Of a DNA stretch of 17,454 nucleotides, positions 1 through 6,565 are shown in pieces. Both the position numbers and the translations under genes were made by a program. The stretch lies in NCBI GenBank assembly GCA_945875225.1, contig CAMCJY010000007.1, forward strand, positions 1 to 17,454, written 5' to 3'. Below the pieces are notes generated by a model. The model searched no databases and was not told the DNA's origin. It saw nothing but the letters and a program-made list of their open reading frames with translations. The stretch's first letter is position 1, and every line of letters begins with the position of its first letter. The DNA comes from Comamonas sp. lk. Lineage in GTDB: Bacteria > Pseudomonadota > Gammaproteobacteria > Burkholderiales > Burkholderiaceae_C.

Positions 1-1815
1 TGCGGTCTTGTGACCGAAGCCTTAATGGGCCAAACCGTTTCCCTGTGCGGATGGGTCAATCGCCGGCGCGACCATGGCGGCGTGATTTTTGTGGACCTGC
101 GGGACCGCGAAGGCTATGTCCAGGTGGTCTGCGATCCGGACCGCCCCGAAATGTTCAAGACTGCCGAAGGCTTGCGTAATGAATTTTGCGTGCAAGTGAA
201 AGGCCTGGTACGTGCACGCCCCGAGGGCACGGTCAATGACAACCTGAAAAGCGGAAAAATCGAAGTCCTGTGTCAGGAGTTAACGGTGCTCAACCCGTCG
301 GTGACGCCGCCCTTCCAGATCGACGAGGACAATTTGTCCGAGACCACACGCCTGACGCACCGCGTGCTGGACCTGCGCCGGCCCTATATGCAAAACAATT
401 TGATGCTGCGTTACCGTGTGTCGATGGAAGTGCGCAAATTTCTGGACGCCAATGGCTTTGTAGATATCGAAACCCCGATGCTCACCAAGAGCACGCCCGA
501 AGGCGCACGCGACTATCTGGTGCCCAGTCGGGTCCACGATGGCCAGTTTTTTGCGTTACCGCAATCGCCCCAGTTGTTCAAGCAATTGCTGATGGTGGCC
601 GGTTTTGACCGTTACTACCAGATCACTAAGTGCTTTCGCGACGAAGACCTGCGCGCGGATCGCCAGCCCGAATTCACGCAGATTGATATCGAAACCTCTT
701 TCCTCGGCGAGGAAGAAATTCGCGATATGTTCCAAGGCATGATTGCCACGATCTTTAAAAACATCATTGGCGTGGACTTGGGTAATTTTCCGGTAATGCG
801 CTACGCGGACGCGATGCATATCTACGGTTCGGACAAGCCAGACCTGCGGGTGAAACTGCAATTTACCGAAATGACCGACGTCATGCAAGACGTGGACTTC
901 AAGGTGTTTTCCGGCGCAGCGAATATGAAGGGCGGACGCGTGGTGGCGCTGCGTGTACCTGGCGGTTCGACGGAAGGCGGCGGTATCAGCCGTGGCGAGA
1001 TTGACGCTTATACCGAGTTCGTCAAAATTTACGGCGCCAAAGGACTGGCCTATATCCGGGTCAACGATGCGTCCAAAGGGCCGGGCCAGGAGGCCACCGC
1101 GCGGTGGCCGGGTTTGCAAAGCCCCATCGTCAAAAACATCCATGATGCGGCGCTTGCCCAGCTGGTGGAGCGCACCGGCGCACAAGATGGGGATTTGATT
1201 TTCTTTGGCGCTGACAAAGCCAAAATCGTGAACGATGCGATCGGGGCTTTGCGCCTGAAGATCGGGCACAGCGATTTTGGAAAAAAGCAGGGTTTGTTCG
1301 AAAAAGGTTGGGCGCCCCTGTGGGTGGTGGACTTTCCGATGTTCGAGTTCGACGAGGAAGCGCAGCGCTACACGGCCACCCACCATCCGTTCACCGCGCC
1401 CAAAGATGGCCACGAAGACTGGATGGTCACGGCCCCCGAAAAATGTATTTCCAAAGGCTACGACATGGTCTTGAACGGATGGGAAATGGGCGGCGGCTCG
1501 GTGCGTATCCACCGCGCCGATGTGCAGCAAAAAGTGTTTGATGCACTCAAGATCACGCCCGAAGAAGCGCAGCTGAAATTTGGTTTTTTGCTAGACGCCT
1601 TGCAATACGGCGCCCCCCCGCACGGTGGCCTGGCCTTCGGTTTGGACCGCATCATCACCCTCATGACCGGCGCCGAATCCATTCGCGATGTGATTGCCTT
1701 CCCCAAAACCCAGCGCGCCCAGTGTTTGCTCACGCAAGCGCCCAGTCCGGTGGACGAAAAACAGTTACGCGAGTTGCATATCCGCTTGCGCAATCTGGAC
1801 GCGGTCAAAGCCTGA
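1..1815 (+). CDS. aspS: Aspartyl-tRNA synthetase (5' end cut by window edge)
   Basis: Class II aminoacyl-tRNA synthetase that charges tRNA with aspartate in the cytoplasm. The frame is open from base 1 (CGLV...), and bacterial AspRS usually begins five or so residues earlier, so only a few codons are missing; the GTG at 10 is probably an internal valine. In order there is the N-terminal OB anticodon-binding domain, the catalytic core with the flipping-loop region QSPQLFKQLLM, motif 2 (FRDEDLRADRQPEF), a bacterial GAD insertion in the middle, and motif 3 (GLAFGLDRI) near the C-terminus. About 600 residues is normal for the bacterial type. The anticodon domain carries RRRDHGG, with His where E. 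coli has Leu; this His is associated with non-discriminating AspRS enzymes that also charge tRNA-Asn. The identification is secure; tRNA specificity is inference. Confidence 0.98.
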   Translation, partial: CGLVTEALMGQTVSLCGWVNRRRDHGGVIFVDLRDREGYVQVVCDPDRPEMFKTAEGLRNEFCVQVKGLVRARPEGTVNDNLKSGKIEVLCQELTVLNPSVTPPFQIDEDNLSETTRLTHRVLDLRRPYMQNNLMLRYRVSMEVRKFLDANGFVDIETPMLTKSTPEGARDYLVPSRVHDGQFFALPQSPQLFKQLLMVAGFDRYYQITKCFRDEDLRADRQPEFTQIDIETSFLGEEEIRDMFQGMIATIFKNIIGVDLGNFPVMRYADAMHIYGSDKPDLRVKLQFTEMTDVMQDVDFKVFSGAANMKGGRVVALRVPGGSTEGGGISRGEIDAYTEFVKIYGAKGLAYIRVNDASKGPGQEATARWPGLQSPIVKNIHDAALAQLVERTGAQDGDLIFFGADKAKIVNDAIGALRLKIGHSDFGKKQGLFEKGWAPLWVVDFPMFEFDEEAQRYTATHHPFTAPKDGHEDWMVTAPEKCISKGYDMVLNGWEMGGGSVRIHRADVQQKVFDALKITPEEAQLKFGFLLDALQYGAPPHGGLAFGLDRIITLMTGAESIRDVIAFPKTQRAQCLLTQAPSPVDEKQLRELHIRLRNLDAVKA

Positions 1816-1839
1816 CAAGGCCGCGCCCGGCGTTTGCCT

Positions 1840-2448
1840 TCAGCGGCCCATGATGCGGCGGTAGGCCTGGCGCGTGGGCTCAGACACCGCGTCCAGGAGT
1901 TGGACGTAGCTGGTCTGGTGGCGTGCCAGCATGCGCGCCGAGGCCACCCAGCGCGATTTGCAAAACCAATGGCAGCTGTGCTGCATCAATAGCAACTCCG
2001 CAGTTAAGCAAAAGGACCGGTCCGGCCCGGACAGACTTGTTGCGTTGGCCATCACGCGGCTGATACCGTCGCCATGTACCCGCAGGATGTCGTGCAGACT
2101 GAAGGTGTTAGCGGGCAGCCAGCGCGTGGCCAGCGGCAAGCTCAGGGGCAGCGTGCTGGCGCGCAAGAGGCGCGGGTCGGCTTCTGCAGCCAAGTCTGTC
2201 AGCAGGCTTTGGAACTGGCCTTCCAGTTGGTTCTCGGTTTGGGCCAGCATGGACCAAATGCTTTGGCGCCGGTCCGCTTCCTGCTCGCCCATGGCGCGCA
2301 AATAGCCGTCTACCAGGGTTTGCATCAGGCTCTCAATCTGGTAGCGCCGCAAAAACCGGCCCAGTATCAGAACACGGCGGCGCTGCTCCAGCGAATTGCG
2401 CATTTGCAGGCTGAAGGCGAGTATCGCGAAAAAAACCAGGACGTTCAT
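1840..2448 (-). CDS. Conserved hypothetical membrane-anchored protein, 202 aa
   Basis: I do not recognise a named family, but this looks like a conserved Burkholderiales protein often found beside aspS. The start chosen is ATG at 2448 (MNVLVFFAI...). The longer open frame runs back into nudB on the other strand and has low-complexity, non-protein-like sequence. Residues 1-12 form a short hydrophobic segment likely to anchor the protein in the inner membrane, followed by a basic stretch (QRRRV, RFLRR) that suggests a cytoplasmic body. Most of the rest looks helical and amphipathic. A striking patch at residues 155-163 (MQHSCHWFC) supplies His157, Cys159, His160 and Cys163, with His177 nearby, so metal or haem binding is conceivable. 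It is transcribed divergently from nudB and converges on aspS with a 24-nt gap. The coding call is good; the function is unknown. Confidence 0.8.
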   Translation of the reverse strand: MNVLVFFAILAFSLQMRNSLEQRRRVLILGRFLRRYQIESLMQTLVDGYLRAMGEQEADRRQSIWSMLAQTENQLEGQFQSLLTDLAAEADPRLLRASTLPLSLPLATRWLPANTFSLHDILRVHGDGISRVMANATSLSGPDRSFCLTAELLLMQHSCHWFCKSRWVASARMLARHQTSYVQLLDAVSEPTRQAYRRIMGR

Positions 2449-2548
2449 GCTGTGGTGCTGCCTTGGAGGACACGCATTCTTGGGGATGCCGGGCAAGTGT
2501 AGCGACTGCACTGGCCCCTGCCGGGCCCGCGCAGAGGCGGGAGGCACA

Positions 2549-3052
2549 ATGCGGGTCTGCCCCACAACACCGCTTAGGCGTCCTCCCTTGAAAATTCCCC
2601 AATCCGTGCTGGTGGTGATCCATACCTCGTCTTTGCAGGTCTTGCTGATCCGGCGCACTGAGGCCGATGCGGCTGCGCCGGCCTTTTGGCAGTCGGTAAC
2701 GGGTAGCAAAGACCACCCAGACGAAACTTTTGAGGAAACCGCCGTGCGTGAAGTGGCCGAAGAAACCGGTATCGACTGCGGCCCCGGTTCGCCGCTGCAG
2801 GGCAGTCTGCGCGATTGGGCGCTGGAAAATGTGTACCCCATTTACCCGCGCTGGCTGCACCGCTATGCGCCGGGCGTGGTCTTTAACACTGAGCATGTAT
2901 TTGGTTTGCAGGTGCCAGAGGGCACCGCGGTGCAAATCAATCCACGGGAGCATGTGGCCTGGCAGTGGCTCCCCTTTGCACAAGCTGCGGCGCTGTGTTT
3001 TTCGCCTTCTAATGCCGAGGCCTGTTTACTGCTGCCACGATTTGCAGCCTGA
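2549..3052 (+). CDS. nudB: Dihydroneopterin triphosphate diphosphatase (Nudix family)
   Basis: NudB removes pyrophosphate from 7,8-dihydroneopterin triphosphate, the step after GTP cyclohydrolase I in folate synthesis. The Nudix box is at residues 52-74, starting GSKDHPDE and ending REVAEETG; it has six rather than five residues between the first Gly and Glu, while the metal-binding REVxEE core is intact. The segment VYPIYPRWLHRYAPGV is typical of NudB. The start is uncertain. ATG at 2549 (167 aa) follows GGGAGG by only 4 nt, while TTG at 2588 (154 aa) would begin LKIPQSVLVVIH, near where many relatives begin their conserved part. The next reading frame begins 10 nt downstream, and folE lies about 1.5 kb further on. 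Broad Nudix specificity means the substrate is assigned by family resemblance. Confidence 0.9.
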   Translation: MRVCPTTPLRRPPLKIPQSVLVVIHTSSLQVLLIRRTEADAAAPAFWQSVTGSKDHPDETFEETAVREVAEETGIDCGPGSPLQGSLRDWALENVYPIYPRWLHRYAPGVVFNTEHVFGLQVPEGTAVQINPREHVAWQWLPFAQAAALCFSPSNAEACLLLPRFAA

Positions 3053-3062
3053 GAGCGCACCG

Positions 3063-3233
3063 ATGGCATCTGTTTTTCGCGTGGTGAGCTACAACATCCA
3101 CAAAGGGGTGCGCGGCCTGGGTCCGGCGCGGCGTCTGGAGATTCACAATCTGCGCCAGGCGATTGGGGAGCGCATGTCTGACCATTTGCCTCTCGTTGCC
3201 GAGTTTGTTTTGCCGGGCTACGCGCCATCATGA
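3063..3233 (+). pseudogene. Internally deleted remnant of a YbhP-like endonuclease/exonuclease/phosphatase gene
   Basis: This 56-codon frame joins the two ends of an EEP (DNase I-like fold) protein. Residues 1-34 (FRVVSYNIHKGV, RRLEIHNL) match the family N-terminus, and residues 36-50 (ERMSDHLPLVAEF) match the extreme C-terminus with its SDH motif. Intact relatives are around 250 residues, so roughly 190-200 codons are missing, in frame. The Asn of YNIHKG and the His of SDHLP survive, but the LQEV glutamate and GDFN motif regions are gone, so nuclease or phosphatase activity is not expected. It starts 10 nt after nudB, and its TGA overlaps the clsB ATG (ATGA at 3230-3233). E. coli has the same pairing, ybhP next to ybhO (clsB). 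It could be a real deletion, an assembly collapse, or a short ORF retained for translational coupling. Confidence 0.85.
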
Positions 3234-4444
3234 ACGCGGTGCATTTGCGTGCGCGCCACCGCCTGCATTTGCTGCAAGGTGCCAAGGAATTGTTCGATTC
3301 CGTGGCGCATGCCATCGCGCACAGCCGCCACGAGGTGCGCCTGGAAAGCTATATCTTTGCCTTTGACGAACAGGGCCAGGCGGTGGCAGCGGCCCTGGAG
3401 CGCGCGGCGCTGCGCGGGGTGCAGGTCTATCTCGTGGTCGATGGCATAGGCACACCCCCCTTGCCGGCGCAATGGACGGCGCGCTTTGATGCTGCTGGGG
3501 TGCATTGGCATCGCTTTTCACCTTTGGGTTGGCTGGGAGTATTTTTCCCGGTGCGCTGGCGCCGCCTGCACCGCAAGCTCTGCGTGGTCGATGGACAGGT
3601 GGCTTTTTGTGGCGGCATCAATGTGATGGATGATTTTTATGATCTGCGCCTGGGCACTTTGGATGTGGCGCGCCTGGACTTTGCGGTGCGGGTTCACGGC
3701 CCCTTGGTGCATGACGCACAAGCGCTGATGCAGCGCTTCTGGTCCCGACTTGATTTTGCGCATGGTTTGGAATCGCGCCAGTGGTCCAAGGCGCGCAGTC
3801 AATTGCAAACTGCCTTGCGCCCCCAACCCGGCCCCATGCGCGCACCCGCGCCACAGGATTCGCAGGGAAGCATACCGGCTGCGCTGGTGTTGCGCGACAA
3901 CCTGCGTAACCGAAGCCGCATCGAGCAAAGCTACCGACAGGCTATAGGGCAGGCGCACCACGAGGTATTGATTGCCAATGCCTATTTCATGCCGGGACGT
4001 AAGTTGCGCCATGCGCTGGAACATGCGGCGCAGCGCGGAGTGCGGGTTTGCTTGTTATTGCAAGGGCGCTATGAGTATTTCATGCAGTTCCATGGCGCGC
4101 GCGCGGTCTATGGCAGTTTGCTGGCAGCGGGCGTAGAGATCCACGAATACCAGGGCGGTTTGCTGCATGCCAAAGTGGCGGTGATCGATAGCGTCTGGGC
4201 CACCGTGGGCTCGTCCAACCTCGAACCCTTAAGCCTCTTGCTGGCGCGTGAGGCCAACGTGGTGCTGCGCGATCCGCACTTCGCAAAGGTGCTGCGCCGG
4301 CGCTTGCGCACCGCGATCGAGCAGCAATCGGTGCAAATAGACCCGCTGCGCTATGAGCAGCGCGGCCGTTGGCAGCGCGCGCTAGACCTGTTGGCGCTGG
4401 TGATCATGCGTATCGGCTTGTTTGTGGTGGGCCGCCGCTATTGA
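3230..4444 (+). CDS. clsB: Cardiolipin synthase B (phospholipase D superfamily)
   Basis: This enzyme makes cardiolipin by transphosphatidylation, acting at the inner membrane. Two HKD motifs mark the phospholipase D fold: HRKLCVVD (His114, Lys116, Asp121) and HAKVAVID (His313, Lys315, Asp320). The second is followed by ATVGSSNLEPLSL, typical of Cls enzymes. There are no N-terminal transmembrane helices, which fits ClsB rather than ClsA, and 404 residues is close to the 413 of E. coli ClsB. A hydrophobic C-terminal segment at about 385-400 may associate with the membrane. The ATG overlaps the TGA of the preceding EEP remnant, so translation is probably coupled to it. The closest-named function is confident; the actual donor lipid pair cannot be read from sequence. 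Confidence 0.93.
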   Translation: MNAVHLRARHRLHLLQGAKELFDSVAHAIAHSRHEVRLESYIFAFDEQGQAVAAALERAALRGVQVYLVVDGIGTPPLPAQWTARFDAAGVHWHRFSPLGWLGVFFPVRWRRLHRKLCVVDGQVAFCGGINVMDDFYDLRLGTLDVARLDFAVRVHGPLVHDAQALMQRFWSRLDFAHGLESRQWSKARSQLQTALRPQPGPMRAPAPQDSQGSIPAALVLRDNLRNRSRIEQSYRQAIGQAHHEVLIANAYFMPGRKLRHALEHAAQRGVRVCLLLQGRYEYFMQFHGARAVYGSLLAAGVEIHEYQGGLLHAKVAVIDSVWATVGSSNLEPLSLLLAREANVVLRDPHFAKVLRRRLRTAIEQQSVQIDPLRYEQRGRWQRALDLLALVIMRIGLFVVGRRY

Positions 4445-4520
4445 GCTGCGCCAGCGAGCGTCCAATCCCGCGCAGGGCTCGAGTGCTTGGCGCCCGGACC
4501 TCAGCGCCCTAAGGAAACGC

Positions 4521-4529
4521 TGGTAATAT
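4521..4529 (+). promoter_or_regulatory. Possible extended -10 promoter element for folE
   Basis: TGGTAATAT is an extended -10 type element (TG, one base, TAATAT) placed 29 nt before the folE ATG, in the 114-nt gap after clsB. No convincing -35 is visible, which is common with extended -10 promoters. This is a pattern match only. Confidence 0.35.
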
Positions 4530-4558
4530 GGTTTGATAGTCAACATAATTACAGCGCC

Positions 4559-5260
4559 ATGAATCCATCTGACGAGGACGTTGGAACCCCGGTTTCCGTC
4601 AAAATCCGCGAGCGCATTCGGGCCGCGCGCAAGCGTTTTAACGCCAACGACAATATTGCCGAATTTATCGCGCCGGGCGAATTAGAAGCCTTGCTCGACG
4701 AGGTGGAAGACAAGATGCGGGGCGTGCTGGGCAGTCTGGTGATTGATACCGAGAACGACCACAACACGGGCAATACCGCCCGCCGGGTGGCCAAGATGTA
4801 CCTCAACGAGGTGTTTCGGGGCCGCTATGTGGCAGCGCCTGCGATCACCGAATTCCCCAACGCTGAGCACCTTAATGAGCTGATGATCGTCGGCCCGATC
4901 ACAGTGCGCAGCGCCTGCAGTCACCATTTCTGTCCGGTGATCGGCAATATTTGGATTGGCGTATTGCCCAATGAACATACCAACGTCATCGGCCTGAGCA
5001 AGTATGCGCGCTTGGCTGAATGGGTGATGGGGCGGCCCCAAATTCAGGAAGAGGCAGTGGTGCAACTGGCCGACCTGATTCAAGAAAAAACCCAACCCGA
5101 TGGTCTGGCCATTGTGATGGAGGCCAGCCACTTTTGCATGTCCTGGCGGGGAGTGAAAGATATGGACAGCAAAATGATTAATTCCGTCATGCGCGGCGTG
5201 TTTTTGAAAGACCCGAATTTGCGCCGCGAGTTTTTGTCTCTGATCCCTAAGAAAGGCTAA
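4559..5260 (+). CDS. folE: GTP cyclohydrolase I, divergent betaproteobacterial type
   Basis: It converts GTP to 7,8-dihydroneopterin triphosphate plus formate, the first step of tetrahydrofolate and pterin synthesis. The likely zinc ligands are Cys120 and His123 (RSACSHHFCPV) and Cys193 (HFCMSWRG), with catalytic-site His122 and His191 also present. Glu164 in RPQIQEE matches the guanine-binding Glu of E. coli FolE. The start is ATG at 4559, giving 233 aa; an upstream in-frame extension does not resemble the family. Two normally strong motifs are altered: the usual CEHH is CSHH, and the Thr-rich segment after the third ligand reads DSKMINSVMRGVF. Similar sequences are common in Burkholderiales and annotated as FolE. 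A BLUF gene follows after 3 nt. The enzyme class is well supported; the altered motifs leave some doubt about kinetics or product. Confidence 0.93.
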   Translation: MNPSDEDVGTPVSVKIRERIRAARKRFNANDNIAEFIAPGELEALLDEVEDKMRGVLGSLVIDTENDHNTGNTARRVAKMYLNEVFRGRYVAAPAITEFPNAEHLNELMIVGPITVRSACSHHFCPVIGNIWIGVLPNEHTNVIGLSKYARLAEWVMGRPQIQEEAVVQLADLIQEKTQPDGLAIVMEASHFCMSWRGVKDMDSKMINSVMRGVFLKDPNLRREFLSLIPKKG

Positions 5261-5263
5261 ACC

Positions 5264-5686
5264 ATGTTGGTCCGTTTGCTTTATGCCAGTCGCGCTATTG
5301 ACGCGGCAAGCGCAGGGATTGAAGGTATCTTGGCGCAGTCCCGTCAGGGTAATCCAGGGCTGGGGATTACGGGCATTCTTTGCTATGGTGGAGGCATATT
5401 TTTGCAAGCCATAGAGGGCGGGCGCAATGCGGTCAGTGAGTTGTACGGCCACATCCAGCGCGACCCGCGCCATAAAGATGTGATCTTGCTGCATTACGAA
5501 GAAATCAGCGAACGGCGTTTCAGCGGCTGGACCATGGGCCAGGTCAATATGTCCAAAATCAATGCCAGCATCTTGCTCAAGTATGCGGAAAAGCCCGAGC
5601 TAGACCCTTACAGCGTCTCTGGCAAAGTATCGCTGGCCTTGCTGGAAGAACTGATGGCCACCGCGTCCATCATGGGCCGGGCCTAA
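5264..5686 (+). CDS. Short BLUF-domain (FAD blue-light sensor) protein
   Basis: BLUF domains bind FAD and change hydrogen bonding on blue-light absorption. This 140-residue protein aligns across residues 2-95 with the domain and keeps the photocycle residues: Tyr7 (RLLYASR), Asn30 (GNPGLGITG), Gln48 (IFLQAIEG), Trp89 and Met91 (FSGWTMGQ). The remaining 45 residues look helical, as in PixD-like short BLUF proteins, and there is no fused EAL, GGDEF or other effector domain, so signalling would have to go through a partner protein. The ATG lies 3 nt after the folE stop, so the two are almost certainly co-transcribed and probably translationally coupled. The family call is strong; photoactivity and the partner are inference. 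Confidence 0.93.
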   Translation: MLVRLLYASRAIDAASAGIEGILAQSRQGNPGLGITGILCYGGGIFLQAIEGGRNAVSELYGHIQRDPRHKDVILLHYEEISERRFSGWTMGQVNMSKINASILLKYAEKPELDPYSVSGKVSLALLEELMATASIMGRA

Positions 5687-5704
5687 GCGGTTCGCCAATT
5701 GCCC

Positions 5705-6532
5705 ATGGCAGCGCTGCTGGGTTGCGATTTTTCCAGCAGCCCGGGGCCGCGCAAACACATTGTTCTGGCCTGGGGGCATTGCGACGGTGCACGCCTCGTA
5801 TTGGATAGCCTGGTTCGCTTGCAAAGCCTTGGAGCGTTTACCTCGGCGCTACACTCCCGTGCGGCCTGGATTGGCGGCTTTGATTTACCCTTTGGCCTGC
5901 CGCGTGAACTTGTCGAGCATTTGGGCTGGCCCACGCGCTGGGAAGATTGCATTGCCCATTACACCGCCTTGCCCCGGCCCCAGATTCGCGATCTATTCGC
6001 CGCTTTTTGCGACAGCCGGCCCGCTGGCGCCAAATTTGCTCATCGCGTCACTGACGGCCCTGCCGGCTCCAGCCCCTCCATGAAATGGGTCAATCCGCCG
6101 GTGGCCTTTATGCTGCACGCGGGCGTACCCGCCTTGCTGGCGGCGGGTGCGTATTTCCCTTGCTTACAAGCGCCCGATCCGCAGGCGGCGCGCATTGCCT
6201 TAGAGGCTTATCCGGGCATGCTGGCGCGCGAAGTCTTGGGTGCGCAAAGTTACAAAAGTGATGACAAAGCCAAGCAAACGCCTGAGCGCTTGATTGCCCG
6301 CAAAGACTTGATCAATGCCCTTGAGCTGGGTCAAACCCGTTGGGGCACACGCCTCAAGCTGAGCCACGCGCAGCGCGATGCCTTGGCGCAGGACGCCAGT
6401 GGCGATGCCTTGGACGCAGTTTTGTGCCTGGTGCAAGCCGCTTGGGGCCAGCGCACCCAAGCGCAGGGCGACGCGCGTTACGGCTTGCCCGCAGATACGG
6501 ACCCTTTGGAAGGCTGGATACTGGGCGCTTAG
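5705..6532 (+). CDS. DUF429 family protein (predicted RNase H-like fold nuclease)
   Basis: The sequence resembles DUF429 proteins, which are predicted to have an RNase H-like fold but lack a settled biochemical role. Family-like landmarks are GCDFSSSP (Asp8), GGFDLPFGLP (Asp60), LEAYPG (Glu168) and ASGDALDAVLC (Asp234, Asp237), a set of acidic residues compatible with a two-metal nuclease site. The chosen start is ATG at 5705 (275 aa); a TTG two codons upstream is also possible. No strong Shine-Dalgarno precedes it. It follows the BLUF stop by 18 nt, so it is probably the third gene of a folE operon, and it converges with moeB, leaving 33 nt between stops with no clear terminator hairpin. Family assignment is fairly confident; function is unknown. 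Confidence 0.82.
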   Translation: MAALLGCDFSSSPGPRKHIVLAWGHCDGARLVLDSLVRLQSLGAFTSALHSRAAWIGGFDLPFGLPRELVEHLGWPTRWEDCIAHYTALPRPQIRDLFAAFCDSRPAGAKFAHRVTDGPAGSSPSMKWVNPPVAFMLHAGVPALLAAGAYFPCLQAPDPQAARIALEAYPGMLAREVLGAQSYKSDDKAKQTPERLIARKDLINALELGQTRWGTRLKLSHAQRDALAQDASGDALDAVLCLVQAAWGQRTQAQGDARYGLPADTDPLEGWILGA

Positions 6533-6565
6533 GCTAGTGAGCGCTTGGCAGCTTGCGGTGGTGCT

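Noticed and set aside
556..1530. Long minus-strand open frame (324 codons) inside aspS
   Set aside because: It is antisense to a clearly conserved aspS, its translation is His/Arg/Val-rich without family resemblance, and high-GC genes commonly throw such shadows.
2449..2841. N-terminal extension of the hypothetical protein to 333 residues
   Set aside because: The extra part overlaps nudB in antisense and is low-complexity; the hydrophobic N-terminus starting at the ATG at 2448 is the natural beginning.
4446..4475. Inverted repeat CTGCGC/GCGCAG just after clsB as a terminator
   Set aside because: The loop is 18 nt and no T-run follows, so it does not fit an intrinsic terminator.
4682..5494. 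Minus-strand open frame of 270 codons across folE and the BLUF gene
   Set aside because: It spans two well-supported plus-strand genes and their junction; no domain or ribosome binding site supports it.
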